From Lachnospiraceae bacterium (lineage in GTDB: Bacteria; Bacillota; Clostridia; Lachnospirales; Lachnospiraceae), in contig BLMJ01000224.1 of NCBI GenBank assembly GCA_011960625.1, forward strand, positions 33,523 to 97,522: 64,000 bases of DNA, read 5' to 3'. The notes beneath the pieces were generated by a model. The model did no database searches and had not been told where the DNA came from. It was given only the letters and a program-made list of their open reading frames with translations. The stretch's first letter is position 1, and each line of letters starts with the position of its first letter. This document shows positions 44,238 to 52,486 of this stretch, piece by piece. The translations under genes were made by a program, and so were the position numbers.

Positions 44238-44281
44238 AAAAAATGAGGCGGGTAGAAAATATCTCTGTATTTCCTGCCCGT
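44238..44281 (-). terminator. terminator after glgP
   Basis: Minus-strand RNA forms an imperfect 12-bp stem (CGGG-x-AGGAAATA with TATTTTCT-x-CCCG) followed by CCTCATTTTTT, starting about 15 bp beyond the glgP stop. Confidence 0.6.
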
Positions 44282-44295
44282 CCCGTTTTTTAAGT

Positions 44296-46554
44296 TTATT
44301 TCAGATGCCAAATATCTTTGTTATACTCTGCAATCGTTCTGTCAGAGGAGAAATATCCTGCCTTTGCGATATTGACCAGCATCTTCTTACTCCATGCCTT
44401 TCGGTCCTCATACTCCTCATAAGCCCGCTCTTTTACCCCAATATAGTCCTTCAAGTCCAGAAGCGTCATGAACCAATCCTTATAGATTAGCTCTGCGTGG
44501 ATTTGAAGCAAATGATATGGATCTCCTATTTTCATCATCTCAGGGCTGATAATAAAATTCACCAACGTACGAATCTGCTCGTCCTCAATATAGTAATTCG
44601 CCGCCCTGTAGCCGCTCTTTGCATAAAGCTCGATAACCTTCTCGCTGGACTCCCCGAAGATATAGATATTCCCATCTCCCACCAGCTCATGAATCTCCAC
44701 ATTCGCGCCATCCTCAGTTCCAAGGGTCACGGCGCCGTTTAACATGAACTTCATATTACCCGTTCCGGAGGCCTCCTTGGAAGCCAAAGAAATCTGCTCC
44801 GAGATATCACAGGCCGGAATAAGATGCTCCGCCATAGTCACGTTATAGTTCTCCGCCATCACAACCTTCAGATATGGCGCAACCTCCGGATCACTGGCAG
44901 TCAATTCCTGCAGACACAAAATAAGGTGGATGATATCCTTCGCAATGGTATATGCCGGCGCTGCCTTTGCACCAAAAATCATCGTAATCGGTGTTGCAGG
45001 CTTCTTTCCCGCCTTGATTTCCAAATATTTATAGATTACATACAGCGCGTTCATCTGCTGACGCTTGTACTCATGCAGACGCTTAACCTGAATATCAAAA
45101 ATAGAATCTGGATTCAAGTCAAGACTCTGTGTCTCTTTCAGATATTCTGCAAGCTGTACTTTCTTCGTATGCTTCACCTCAAGCAGTTTCTCAAGTGCTT
45201 CCCCGTTGTCAAGCTGGTTCATCAGAGTTTCCAGTTTATTCGCATCCTTACGGAAATCCCCTTCCACATACTCATCTAACCAGTGCACCAGCTCCTTGTT
45301 GCAATGCAGAAGCCATCTGCGGAATGTAATTCCGTTAGTCTTGTTGTTAAACTTCTCGGGATAAATGTCATAAAAGGGCTTCAACTCTGAATTTTTCAGT
45401 ATCTCTGTGTGCAGAGCCGCCACGCCGTTGACACTGTAGCCGAAATGAATGTCCATATGTGCCATATGCACTCTGTTCTGCTCATCGATTATGGCAACTC
45501 TTGTATCCTGATACCTGCCCTTCATACGCATATCCAAATCTTTGATAATCGGTACAATCTGCGGCGCCACCTGCTCCAAATAGTCAAGCGGCCACTTCTC
45601 CAATGCCTCCGCCAGAATCGTATGGTTTGTATATGCACAAGTCTTCTGCACAATCTCAATGGCCTCATTGAAGTCTACGTTCCTCTGCACCAGAAGACGA
45701 ATCAGCTCTGGGATGACCATGGACGGATGAGTGTCGTTAATCTGTATCGCCACATGCTCATGCAGCTTGCGAAGGTCATAGCCCTTATCCTCACATTCTT
45801 TCAGAATCAACTGGGCGCCATTGGAAACCATGAAGTATTGCTGATAGATTCTAAGCAGATTCCCTGCCTGATCACTGTCGTCCGGATATAAAAACAGTGT
45901 CAGATTCCTTCCGATATCCCGCTTGTCAAAGGAAATACCATTCCAAATGATACTCTCGTCCACGCCTTCCACGTCAAACAAATGTAACTTGTTCTTTCCA
46001 TTCTCATAACCTGCAACATCAATATCATACAGCTTGGAGGTCAGCGTGAAATCCTTAAACGGAACCTGGAAACTTATCCCTGTATCCTCAAGCCATGACT
46101 TAGACTCAATCCACGGGTTTGGCACCTCTTTCTGTTTGTGCGCCTCAAACACCTGGCGGAACAAGCCCATATGGTAATTCAAACCAATTCCGTCTCCGCT
46201 AAGTCCCAGTGACGCAATAGAATCCAGGAAGCATGCCGCAAGCCGGCCCAAGCCTCCATTTCCAAGTGACGGCTCTGGTTCAACCTCTTCGATGGCAGAC
46301 AGCTTCTTCCCATTCTTCTCCAACAAATCTGCAGCCTCGTCATAAATCCCCAGATTAATCAGATTGTTGGATAACAATTTACCGATCAAAAATTCTGCTG
46401 AAATATAATATACCTTCTTATCTCCGGTAATATTCGGTGTCTCCTTTAATCTCTCCTTCGTGTATGCAAGCAGCGCATAATATATCTCCTGATCGCTTGC
46501 TTCCTTTACTTCCTTATTCAATTCTTTCTGCATAAATGTTGCTAAATCAAGCAT
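44296..46554 (-). CDS. glgP: glycogen / alpha-glucan phosphorylase
   Basis: About 752 residues, GT35 family. Releases glucose 1-phosphate from alpha-1,4-glucan ends. Key parts: '[18 protein letters not shown]', '[20 protein letters not shown]' , '[20 protein letters not shown]', '[17 protein letters not shown]' and the PLP lysine in '[15 protein letters not shown]'. It is somewhat shorter than the 800-residue E. coli enzyme, as is usual for clostridial forms. ATG 46554 follows TTGGAGGAATATT; the upstream ATG 46572 overlaps this ribosome site region and is unlikely. Monocistronic, with its own promoter. Confidence 0.95.
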   Translation of the reverse strand: MLDLATFMQKELNKEVKEASDQEIYYALLAYTKERLKETPNITGDKKVYYISAEFLIGKLLSNNLINLGIYDEAADLLEKNGKKLSAIEEVEPEPSLGNGGLGRLAACFLDSIASLGLSGDGIGLNYHMGLFRQVFEAHKQKEVPNPWIESKSWLEDTGISFQVPFKDFTLTSKLYDIDVAGYENGKNKLHLFDVEGVDESIIWNGISFDKRDIGRNLTLFLYPDDSDQAGNLLRIYQQYFMVSNGAQLILKECEDKGYDLRKLHEHVAIQINDTHPSMVIPELIRLLVQRNVDFNEAIEIVQKTCAYTNHTILAEALEKWPLDYLEQVAPQIVPIIKDLDMRMKGRYQDTRVAIIDEQNRVHMAHMDIHFGYSVNGVAALHTEILKNSELKPFYDIYPEKFNNKTNGITFRRWLLHCNKELVHWLDEYVEGDFRKDANKLETLMNQLDNGEALEKLLEVKHTKKVQLAEYLKETQSLDLNPDSIFDIQVKRLHEYKRQQMNALYVIYKYLEIKAGKKPATPITMIFGAKAAPAYTIAKDIIHLILCLQELTASDPEVAPYLKVVMAENYNVTMAEHLIPACDISEQISLASKEASGTGNMKFMLNGAVTLGTEDGANVEIHELVGDGNIYIFGESSEKVIELYAKSGYRAANYYIEDEQIRTLVNFIISPEMMKIGDPYHLLQIHAELIYKDWFMTLLDLKDYIGVKERAYEEYEDRKAWSKKMLVNIAKAGYFSSDRTIAEYNKDIWHLK

Positions 46555-46593
46555 AATATTCCTCCAATCCATGCTTATGCACTTTTCAGTTCT

Positions 46594-46622
46594 ACTTTAC
46601 CATAAGTTTCCTTACTTGTCTA
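46594..46622 (-). promoter_or_regulatory. promoter of glgP
   Basis: Minus strand TAGACA (46622-46617), 17 bp, TAAAGT (46599-46594), about 40 bp before the start codon. Confidence 0.55.
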
Positions 46623-46684
46623 ATGTGATATGCCAAAAAATTGACAAAGACGCATCAAGATATAAATGCACCATAGAAAAGAAT

Positions 46685-46726
46685 AAGCGTACGGTCAGTA
46701 AATCCATCCTTCCGTACGCTTTTTAC
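46685..46726. terminator. terminator after yajC
   Basis: Perfect 10-bp stem AAGCGTACGG (46685-46694) with CCGTACGCTT (46712-46721). T-rich tails lie on both strands; for the minus-strand yajC transcript the tail is ATTCTTTTC. Confidence 0.7.
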
Positions 46727-46739
46727 ACATATTAAAATA

Positions 46740-47054
46740 CTACTCTGCCGCTGCTGCCCCAGCCTTCTCCACCTGTGCGATTGCCGCTTTCTGCATCGGG
46801 ATACGGCAGTTACGGTTGCTCCCAAACTCAACAATTACATCGCTGTCGCTGATATCAATGATTACGCCGTAGAAGCCGCTTGCCGTAAGAACTGTATCCC
46901 CCACTTCCATCTCTGAAATCATGGACTGGATTCTCTTCTGCTCCTTCTTCTGTGGTCTCATGAAAATAAAATAAAAGCCTCCAAAAATAACCGCATATAC
47001 AAGAATCAATAATGCCCAGCTTCCCCCTGCACTCTGTGTTGCCAATGTGTACAT
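46740..47054 (-). CDS. yajC: preprotein translocase subunit YajC
   Basis: 104 residues. One membrane segment (about 13-33, 'WALLILVYAVIFGGFYFIF'), then 'MRPQKKEQKRIQSMISEMEV', 'GDTVLTASGFYGVI' and 'VEFGSNRNCRIPMQKAAIAQV'. Accessory partner of SecDF at the membrane. Lies about 100 bp downstream of tgt in the usual tgt-yajC order; secD and secF are not in this window. Confidence 0.94.
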   Translation of the reverse strand: MYTLATQSAGGSWALLILVYAVIFGGFYFIFMRPQKKEQKRIQSMISEMEVGDTVLTASGFYGVIIDISDSDVIVEFGSNRNCRIPMQKAAIAQVEKAGAAAAE

Positions 47055-47155
47055 AAAACTTTTCCTCCTAAAATATCTGTCTTAAAAAAACACTATTGCT
47101 ATCATACACAAAATTCAGCTATACATCAAGTAATTTTATAGAATTCTTTCTTTTT

Positions 47156-48295
47156 TCACGATATTTTCATAGATGCCGCCATACCACAAAGCTTCTTTGC
47201 CTTATACTCCTGATAGCGTCCTTCCTCAATAGCCTCCCGTATCTCCTCCATCATCGTATTGTAAAAATACAGATTGTGAAGCACGCATAAACGCATCCCC
47301 AGCATCTCCTTTGCTTTCAGCAGATGCCGGATATACGCCCTTGAATATGTCCGGCACGCCGGACACTGGCAGCCTTCTTCAATAGGACGTTCATCCAGTT
47401 CATATTTTGCATTAAAGAGGTTTAGCTTCCCATGATTCGTATACACATGCCCATGACGTCCGTTACGGCTTGGGTATACACAGTCAAAAAAGTCTACGCC
47501 GCGCTCCACAGCTTCCAGAATATTCGCGGGCGTCCCCACCCCCATCAGATAAGTAGGCTTGGCCGCTGGAAGATAGGGTACCACAGCCTCTAGGATTCGA
47601 TACATTTCCTCATGAGATTCTCCCACCGCCAAACCGCCGATGGCATAGCCGTCAAGGTCAAGCTCTGTAATCTCCTGTGCATGGCGGATACGGATATCCT
47701 CATAGACGCCTCCCTGGTTAATTCCGAATAACAGCTGCTTCTGATTAATCGTATCCGGTAAGCTGTTAAGCCTGTTAAGCTCATTCTTACAGCGGACAAG
47801 CCAGCGGGCCGTCCGGTCCACAGACCGCTCCATATATTCTCGGTCCGCCACACTAGACGGACACTCGTCAAATGCCATTGCAATGGTGGAAGCCAGATTC
47901 GATTGGATTCCCATACTCTCCTCGGGCCCCATAAAAATCTTCCTTCCGTCTATGTGGGAGTTGAAATACACTCCTTCCTCCTTGATTCGTCTCAGTCCTG
48001 CCAGAGAGAATACCTGGAACCCGCCTGAATCTGTCAGGATTGGCTTGTCCCAAACCATAAACTTGTGAAGCCCTCCAAGCTTTTTTACCACTTTATCTCC
48101 TGGGCGAACATGGAGATGGTAGGTGTTGGAAAGCTCTACCTGCGTTTTGATTCCTCTTAGATCATCTGTGGAAACTGCGCCTTTGATTGCTGCGGCAGTC
48201 CCCACATTCATAAATACAGGGGTCTCAATGACCCCATGTACTGTATGTAATCTTCCTCTCTTGGCAAGACCATCTTGCTTTAATAATTCGTACAT
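47156..48295 (-). CDS. tgt: tRNA-guanine transglycosylase (queuine)
   Basis: 379 residues. Exchanges guanine 34 for preQ1 in tRNAs with GUN anticodons. Catalytic Asp in 'ILTDSGGFQVFSLAGLRRI', the second Asp in 'DFFDCVYPSRNGRHG', and the zinc site CxC-x2-C-x25-H from 'GCQCPACRTYSRAYIRHLL' to 'CVLHNLYFYN'. Start ATG 48295 has AAGGAGAAGACC upstream, immediately preceded by short ATAAAG repeats. Upstream is the L,D-transpeptidase gene, 53 bp away. Confidence 0.96.
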   Translation of the reverse strand: MYELLKQDGLAKRGRLHTVHGVIETPVFMNVGTAAAIKGAVSTDDLRGIKTQVELSNTYHLHVRPGDKVVKKLGGLHKFMVWDKPILTDSGGFQVFSLAGLRRIKEEGVYFNSHIDGRKIFMGPEESMGIQSNLASTIAMAFDECPSSVADREYMERSVDRTARWLVRCKNELNRLNSLPDTINQKQLLFGINQGGVYEDIRIRHAQEITELDLDGYAIGGLAVGESHEEMYRILEAVVPYLPAAKPTYLMGVGTPANILEAVERGVDFFDCVYPSRNGRHGHVYTNHGKLNLFNAKYELDERPIEEGCQCPACRTYSRAYIRHLLKAKEMLGMRLCVLHNLYFYNTMMEEIREAIEEGRYQEYKAKKLCGMAASMKIS

Positions 48296-48305
48296 GGTCT
48301 TCTCC

Positions 48306-48322
48306 TTATCTTTATCTTTATC
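48306..48322. repeat. TTTATC short tandem repeat next to the tgt ribosome site
   Basis: Nearly three copies of the hexamer TTTATC (GATAAA on the coding strand) lie directly upstream of, and run into, the AAGGAG ribosome site of tgt. Copy-number change would alter its spacing from the promoter but not from the start codon. Confidence 0.6.
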
Positions 48323-48348
48323 TTTTTCTCTGCCCTAATGTCGCAAGC

Positions 48349-50304
48349 TTAATAATGACAGACTACAGGCACGCCGTCGTACATCAAATCATATAGCTGC
48401 TGGGCAATACTGTAAGGCAGGTTCACACAACCGTGAGAACCATGGGTCTGATACCGTCTGCCGCCAAATGCCGACTGCCAGGTAGCGTCATGGAAGCCAA
48501 TTCCTCCGTTGAAAGGCATCCAGAAGGCAACCGGCGTCTCGTACTCATAAGTTCCATCCGGCTGCTTTTCTCCTCTTAACGTCCGATTCTTCTGCTTCCA
48601 CGCTAAAGAATACATTCCCTGGGGCGTCGCATGCCCCTTATTCGGATTGCCAGTGACACAATCAGACTGCAGTACAATCTGTCCATCCTTGATGAAGTAC
48701 ATCCTCTGATTCGTCAAATCTACCTCCGCATAGGTACTGCCTACATCAGAATCTCCGTGGCTAATCCCTCGACTGGAATAATTGGGTTCTCTCGTCACCG
48801 TCTCTGCATTCTGAATATTTGCGAGCAATGCGGCAAATTCTGCATCCTGATCAATCCTCCATCCGAATCCGCCGCCCTCCACCGTAACTACGTTGCCGGC
48901 TGCCGTCGTGAATTGCCGCGGCACACCCTTCGTATTATACTTCTCAGCCAAGGACTGAACATATCCTCGAACCGCCTCCTCATCAAAGGTCACATTCATC
49001 TCTCCGTCAATCTTCACCCACTGAGAGATTACGGCGGAATCTACCACTTCCGTATTCGGATTAAAATCATAGGTAATATTAGCCCCCAGATAACTGTTCA
49101 TAGTGTCTGCCGCTGCCTTGACCTCCGGGGAATCACTGACAAACCGGGGAAGCGCGTAACATCCCGCCTGAGAAAGGTCAAGGGTCGGCTTAAAACCGTT
49201 GATTGCCTCCGCTACCTTTGTCTGAAAAACCTCAGCATTAATCTGGGTTCCCACAACCTCCGGGGCAACTTGAAACTGTCCCTCCTGAAACTCAGGGTGG
49301 GCATCCACAGAAGGAGTCTTTCCTTCCGGATTCATACAGTCAAGGCCTGCGATTACCTCTCCTAAGGCCGCCTCGTCATACTGAACTCCTATCTCCGTCT
49401 CAATCTTTGGATGCTCCCACAAGGACTTGGGCCACAGAAATCCATTCTGCTCTTCTGCAAGCTTTTTAAGCTTCTCGCCCGGCACATACTTAATGGAAAT
49501 GTCCGATCCGGCAATGGTCTCCGTCCCTCCGCCCGACTCTTTTAAGGTCAGTTTATAATCCGACACCTTTTTCTTCATCTCTTCTTCTACTTGGTCAACG
49601 CTCTTCATGGAACAATCTGTGCCGTTAATCTCAGTAAAAAACATAAAGTGCTGATTAAAATACATAGCCAAACCTATGTAGGTTACCAACAAAACTCCCG
49701 CTATGCTTCCTACCGTAATCAGCGCAATCTTCTGAGCCTTTTTACTCTTATTCTTGTCCCTTTTTTTTCTTCTGCCTCTCTTACCCATCTTATCCTCTTT
49801 TCGATCGTCAAAATCGTCAAATTCCTCTTTGTCTTTATTCCCCTTTGTATTCTCGGGGTCTTCCGATTCCCGCTGCCTTTTCTTCCCTGGCCTGTCTAAG
49901 GCGTCCTTTGGTCCCTTTTGCCTGCCTGTTCCAGATACATTTCTGCCAGAAGATAAGTCAGCGTGGTCAGGATGCCTTTTACGAGGCTTCTTTTTATGCG
50001 GGATATCTTCCTTCGAAGCTTCCCTTGATGAAACCTCTTTGGCAGAAGCCTTCCTGCGAGGGTCCCCCTGCCGGCTTGACGCACTCCTATCGCCAGGCGT
50101 CCCTTTGTCTGACGTCTTTTTATGATCCGAAGGCCTCCTGCGCGCGCCTTCTCTTTGGGGAGTCTTTTTGTTGGGAGATTTTTTTTGTGGAATATCATTG
50201 CTATCATCCATTTCATTCATAGATTTTGATCGGTTAAGGTCGTCAAAGATTCCTTGCATGGTTTCTTCGATTATCTCTTCTGCCTTTTTATCTCTACTAC
50301 TCAT
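48349..50304 (-). CDS. L,D-transpeptidase (YkuD) with long charged cytoplasmic tail
   Basis: About 651 residues. The first 190 residues are a Lys/Arg/Ser/Asp-rich low-complexity cytoplasmic tail; one membrane segment follows (about 192-216, 'IALITVGSIAGVLLVTYIGL'). The outside part has a PG_binding_4-type region (about 230-500) and the YkuD domain (about 520-651) with 'YAEVDLTNQRMYFIKDGQIV' and the catalytic 'THGSHGCVNLPYSIA' (Cys about 626). It forms 3-3 cross-links in peptidoglycan or similar. ATG 50304 is used since AGGAG lies 8 bp upstream. Divergent from aroC. Confidence 0.92.
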   Translation of the reverse strand: MSSRDKKAEEIIEETMQGIFDDLNRSKSMNEMDDSNDIPQKKSPNKKTPQREGARRRPSDHKKTSDKGTPGDRSASSRQGDPRRKASAKEVSSREASKEDIPHKKKPRKRHPDHADLSSGRNVSGTGRQKGPKDALDRPGKKRQRESEDPENTKGNKDKEEFDDFDDRKEDKMGKRGRRKKRDKNKSKKAQKIALITVGSIAGVLLVTYIGLAMYFNQHFMFFTEINGTDCSMKSVDQVEEEMKKKVSDYKLTLKESGGGTETIAGSDISIKYVPGEKLKKLAEEQNGFLWPKSLWEHPKIETEIGVQYDEAALGEVIAGLDCMNPEGKTPSVDAHPEFQEGQFQVAPEVVGTQINAEVFQTKVAEAINGFKPTLDLSQAGCYALPRFVSDSPEVKAAADTMNSYLGANITYDFNPNTEVVDSAVISQWVKIDGEMNVTFDEEAVRGYVQSLAEKYNTKGVPRQFTTAAGNVVTVEGGGFGWRIDQDAEFAALLANIQNAETVTREPNYSSRGISHGDSDVGSTYAEVDLTNQRMYFIKDGQIVLQSDCVTGNPNKGHATPQGMYSLAWKQKNRTLRGEKQPDGTYEYETPVAFWMPFNGGIGFHDATWQSAFGGRRYQTHGSHGCVNLPYSIAQQLYDLMYDGVPVVCHY

Positions 50305-50415
50305 CAACCTTACTCCTATAATAGAATTTCATATATGTCTAGTACATTATAATATGCATATATTCAAAAGTACAGGAAAAACAACGAAAAAAATAATGAA
50401 TATTTCCTGAAGATA

Positions 50416-50444
50416 TTGCAATTCTATTACGGATATATTAAAAT
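50416..50444 (+). promoter_or_regulatory. promoter of aroC
   Basis: TTGCAA (50416-50421), 17 bp, TAAAAT (50439-50444), 85 bp before the aroC start. A second possible extended -10 (TGTGCTAAAAT, near 50480-50490) is closer to the gene. Confidence 0.5.
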
Positions 50445-50528
50445 TATACATTTCATTCCTCTTCCATATAATAAAAGGATGTGCTAAAATGTTGGGAATA
50501 AACACTCATTTAGGAAGGAGCTATGCAT

Positions 50529-51632
50529 ATGGCTGGATCAACATACGGAACTTCATTTTCAATCACCACATGGGGAGAATCCCACGGACCTGCAATCGGG
50601 GCTGTCATTGACGGCTGTCCTTCGGGGCTCCCCCTTAGCGAGGAAGATATACAAGAATTTTTGGATCGAAGAAAACCCGGACAAAGTAAATATACTACCG
50701 CACGCAGTGAATCTGACCAGGCGCAGATTCTCTCCGGCGTATTTAACGGACAGACCACCGGCACACCTATTTCCATCATCATTCACAATCAAGACCAGCG
50801 TTCCAGAGATTATGGCAAAATCAAGGACTGCTACCGTCCCGGACATGCGGATTATACATTTGACGCCAAGTACGGCATTCGTGACTACCGAGGGGGCGGC
50901 CGTTCTTCCGGCAGAGAAACGATTGGACGGGTTGCCGCCGGAGCCATAGCTTCTAAACTCCTTCGCCGGCTTGGAATCAAGGTGTTGGCATATACCAAGG
51001 CAATCGGTAATATTATCATACCAGAGGCCGAGTATAACTATGGATGTATCTACGACAATCCATTGTATATGCCAAACAACAGCTACGCCAAGGAAGCCGG
51101 GGATTATCTGGAAGACTGTGTAAAGAATCAGGATTCCTCTGGCGGCGTGATTGAATGTATCCTCGAAGGTATGCCCGCCGGCATCGGAGAACCTGTATTT
51201 CACAAATTAGATGCAAAGCTTTCCCAGGCCCTCATGTCTATTGGAGCCGTCAAGGGGGTTGAGATTGGGGATGGCTTTCAGGTTTCCCACACAAAGGGCA
51301 GTGAGAATAATGATTCGTTTTATATGGACAATGGGAAAATCTGCAAACGTACCAATCATTCCGGAGGGGTCCTTGGGGGGCTAAGCGACGGCAGCCGGAT
51401 TGTGCTGAGGGCGGCCATAAAGCCTACCCCTTCTATCTCCCAGGAGCAGGATACGGTGGATGCATACGGGGGGGAGACACGCATTGCAATCACTGGCCGC
51501 CATGACCCGGTAATCGTTCCCCGCGCTGTGGTAGTGGTGGAAGCTATGGCGGCTATTACAGCGGTGGATTTGTTGCTGGCGAATATGGGGGCGAAGCTGG
51601 AATACTTGGAGAAGGTTTATAATCGAAATTAA
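50529..51632 (+). CDS. aroC: chorismate synthase
   Basis: About 367 residues. FMN-dependent conversion of EPSP to chorismate, last shikimate-pathway step. 'STYGTSFSITTWGESHGPAI', 'RPGHADYTFDAKYGIRDYRG' and 'GRSSGRETIGRVAAGAIA' match the family signatures, and 'GRHDPVIVPRAVVVVEAM' ends it. ATG 50529 is chosen: AAGGAG is 8 bp upstream, whereas ATG 50523 is only 2 bp from it. Stands alone between divergent L,D-transpeptidase and convergent ABC genes. Confidence 0.96.
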   Translation: MAGSTYGTSFSITTWGESHGPAIGAVIDGCPSGLPLSEEDIQEFLDRRKPGQSKYTTARSESDQAQILSGVFNGQTTGTPISIIIHNQDQRSRDYGKIKDCYRPGHADYTFDAKYGIRDYRGGGRSSGRETIGRVAAGAIASKLLRRLGIKVLAYTKAIGNIIIPEAEYNYGCIYDNPLYMPNNSYAKEAGDYLEDCVKNQDSSGGVIECILEGMPAGIGEPVFHKLDAKLSQALMSIGAVKGVEIGDGFQVSHTKGSENNDSFYMDNGKICKRTNHSGGVLGGLSDGSRIVLRAAIKPTPSISQEQDTVDAYGGETRIAITGRHDPVIVPRAVVVVEAMAAITAVDLLLANMGAKLEYLEKVYNRN

Positions 51633-51653
51633 TATTCATACTATCCTGTCTAA

Positions 51654-51701
51654 AATACCAGCGCCAAAAGGCATAAGTTTGTGCCTTTTGGCGCTGGTAT
51701 T
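51654..51701. terminator. 20-bp hairpin between aroC and the ABC transporter genes
   Basis: Perfect 20-bp stem (51654-51673 with 51682-51701) with an 8-nt loop. There is no clear T run on either side, but its place between convergent genes suggests a shared transcription stop. Confidence 0.6.
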
Positions 51702-51715
51702 CTGATAATAGAGTA

Positions 51716-52486
51716 TTACTCTCCCTCCATCTTCTCCATCTCATGCAAAATCTCTCTGTAAAACGCAGCGGAATCTCCGTTCTTTTTCTCAAGAATCGTC
51801 ACAATCACACCATCATCAATAAAGAATATCTTGTCGCTGCACCGGGCAATCTTCGGGTCATGGGTCACAAGGATAATATTCTTCTTCATTTCTTTATTGA
51901 TATCGTCAAAGGTTTCCATAAGCCTCCTGCTGGACTTTACATCCAGATTTCCCGTCGGCTCGTCTGCCATAATGATTTCCGGATCGTTAATCAAGGCCCT
52001 GCCTATGGCTACCCTCTGCTTCTCTCCTCCTGACAGCTCTCTCGGTGACTTTTCCATAAGCTTTTCTACGCCGAACCGTTTTGCCAGGCCATACATCTTT
52101 TCCCGCGTCTCTTTTGCCGGCGCCTTATCAAGCATCATAGGAACCATAATATTCTCCCCCACAGAAAGGCTGTCCATCAAATAAAAATCCTGGAACACGA
52201 AGCCAATCTCCCTCCTGCGTATATCCGCCAGTTCATCCTTCCAAAGCTCTGCCGCATCCCTTCCTTTGAAATACAGATTCCCCTCAGTAAAAGGCTCCAT
52301 CATTCCCAAGATTTTAAGAAGCGTCGTCTTGCCGCATCCCGAACTTCCCATGATTGAGACATATTCCCCCTCGTCAATCGTAAGGTTAAGCCCTTTGAGC
52401 ACCTCAATCTTTGCATCCGGATTTTTCTTATCCTGGTTCCTGTAGTAATTTTTCACAAGTTTATCTGCTCTTATCAGCTCCGCCAT
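51716..52486 (-). CDS. ABC transporter ATP-binding protein (BceA/MacB type)
   Basis: 256 residues. Walker A 'GSSGCGKTTLLK' (about 49-60), Q-loop 'GFVFQDFYLMD', signature 'LSGGEKQRVAIGRAL' (about 149-163), Walker B 'IIMADEPTGNLD' and switch His in 'LVTHDPKIARCSD'. Belongs to the family that pairs with FtsX-like permeases for peptide-antibiotic resistance or signal sensing. Its start overlaps the permease gene stop by 13 bp, so they form one transporter. No two-component genes flank it. Confidence 0.93.
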   Translation of the reverse strand: MAELIRADKLVKNYYRNQDKKNPDAKIEVLKGLNLTIDEGEYVSIMGSSGCGKTTLLKILGMMEPFTEGNLYFKGRDAAELWKDELADIRRREIGFVFQDFYLMDSLSVGENIMVPMMLDKAPAKETREKMYGLAKRFGVEKLMEKSPRELSGGEKQRVAIGRALINDPEIIMADEPTGNLDVKSSRRLMETFDDINKEMKKNIILVTHDPKIARCSDKIFFIDDGVIVTILEKKNGDSAAFYREILHEMEKMEGE

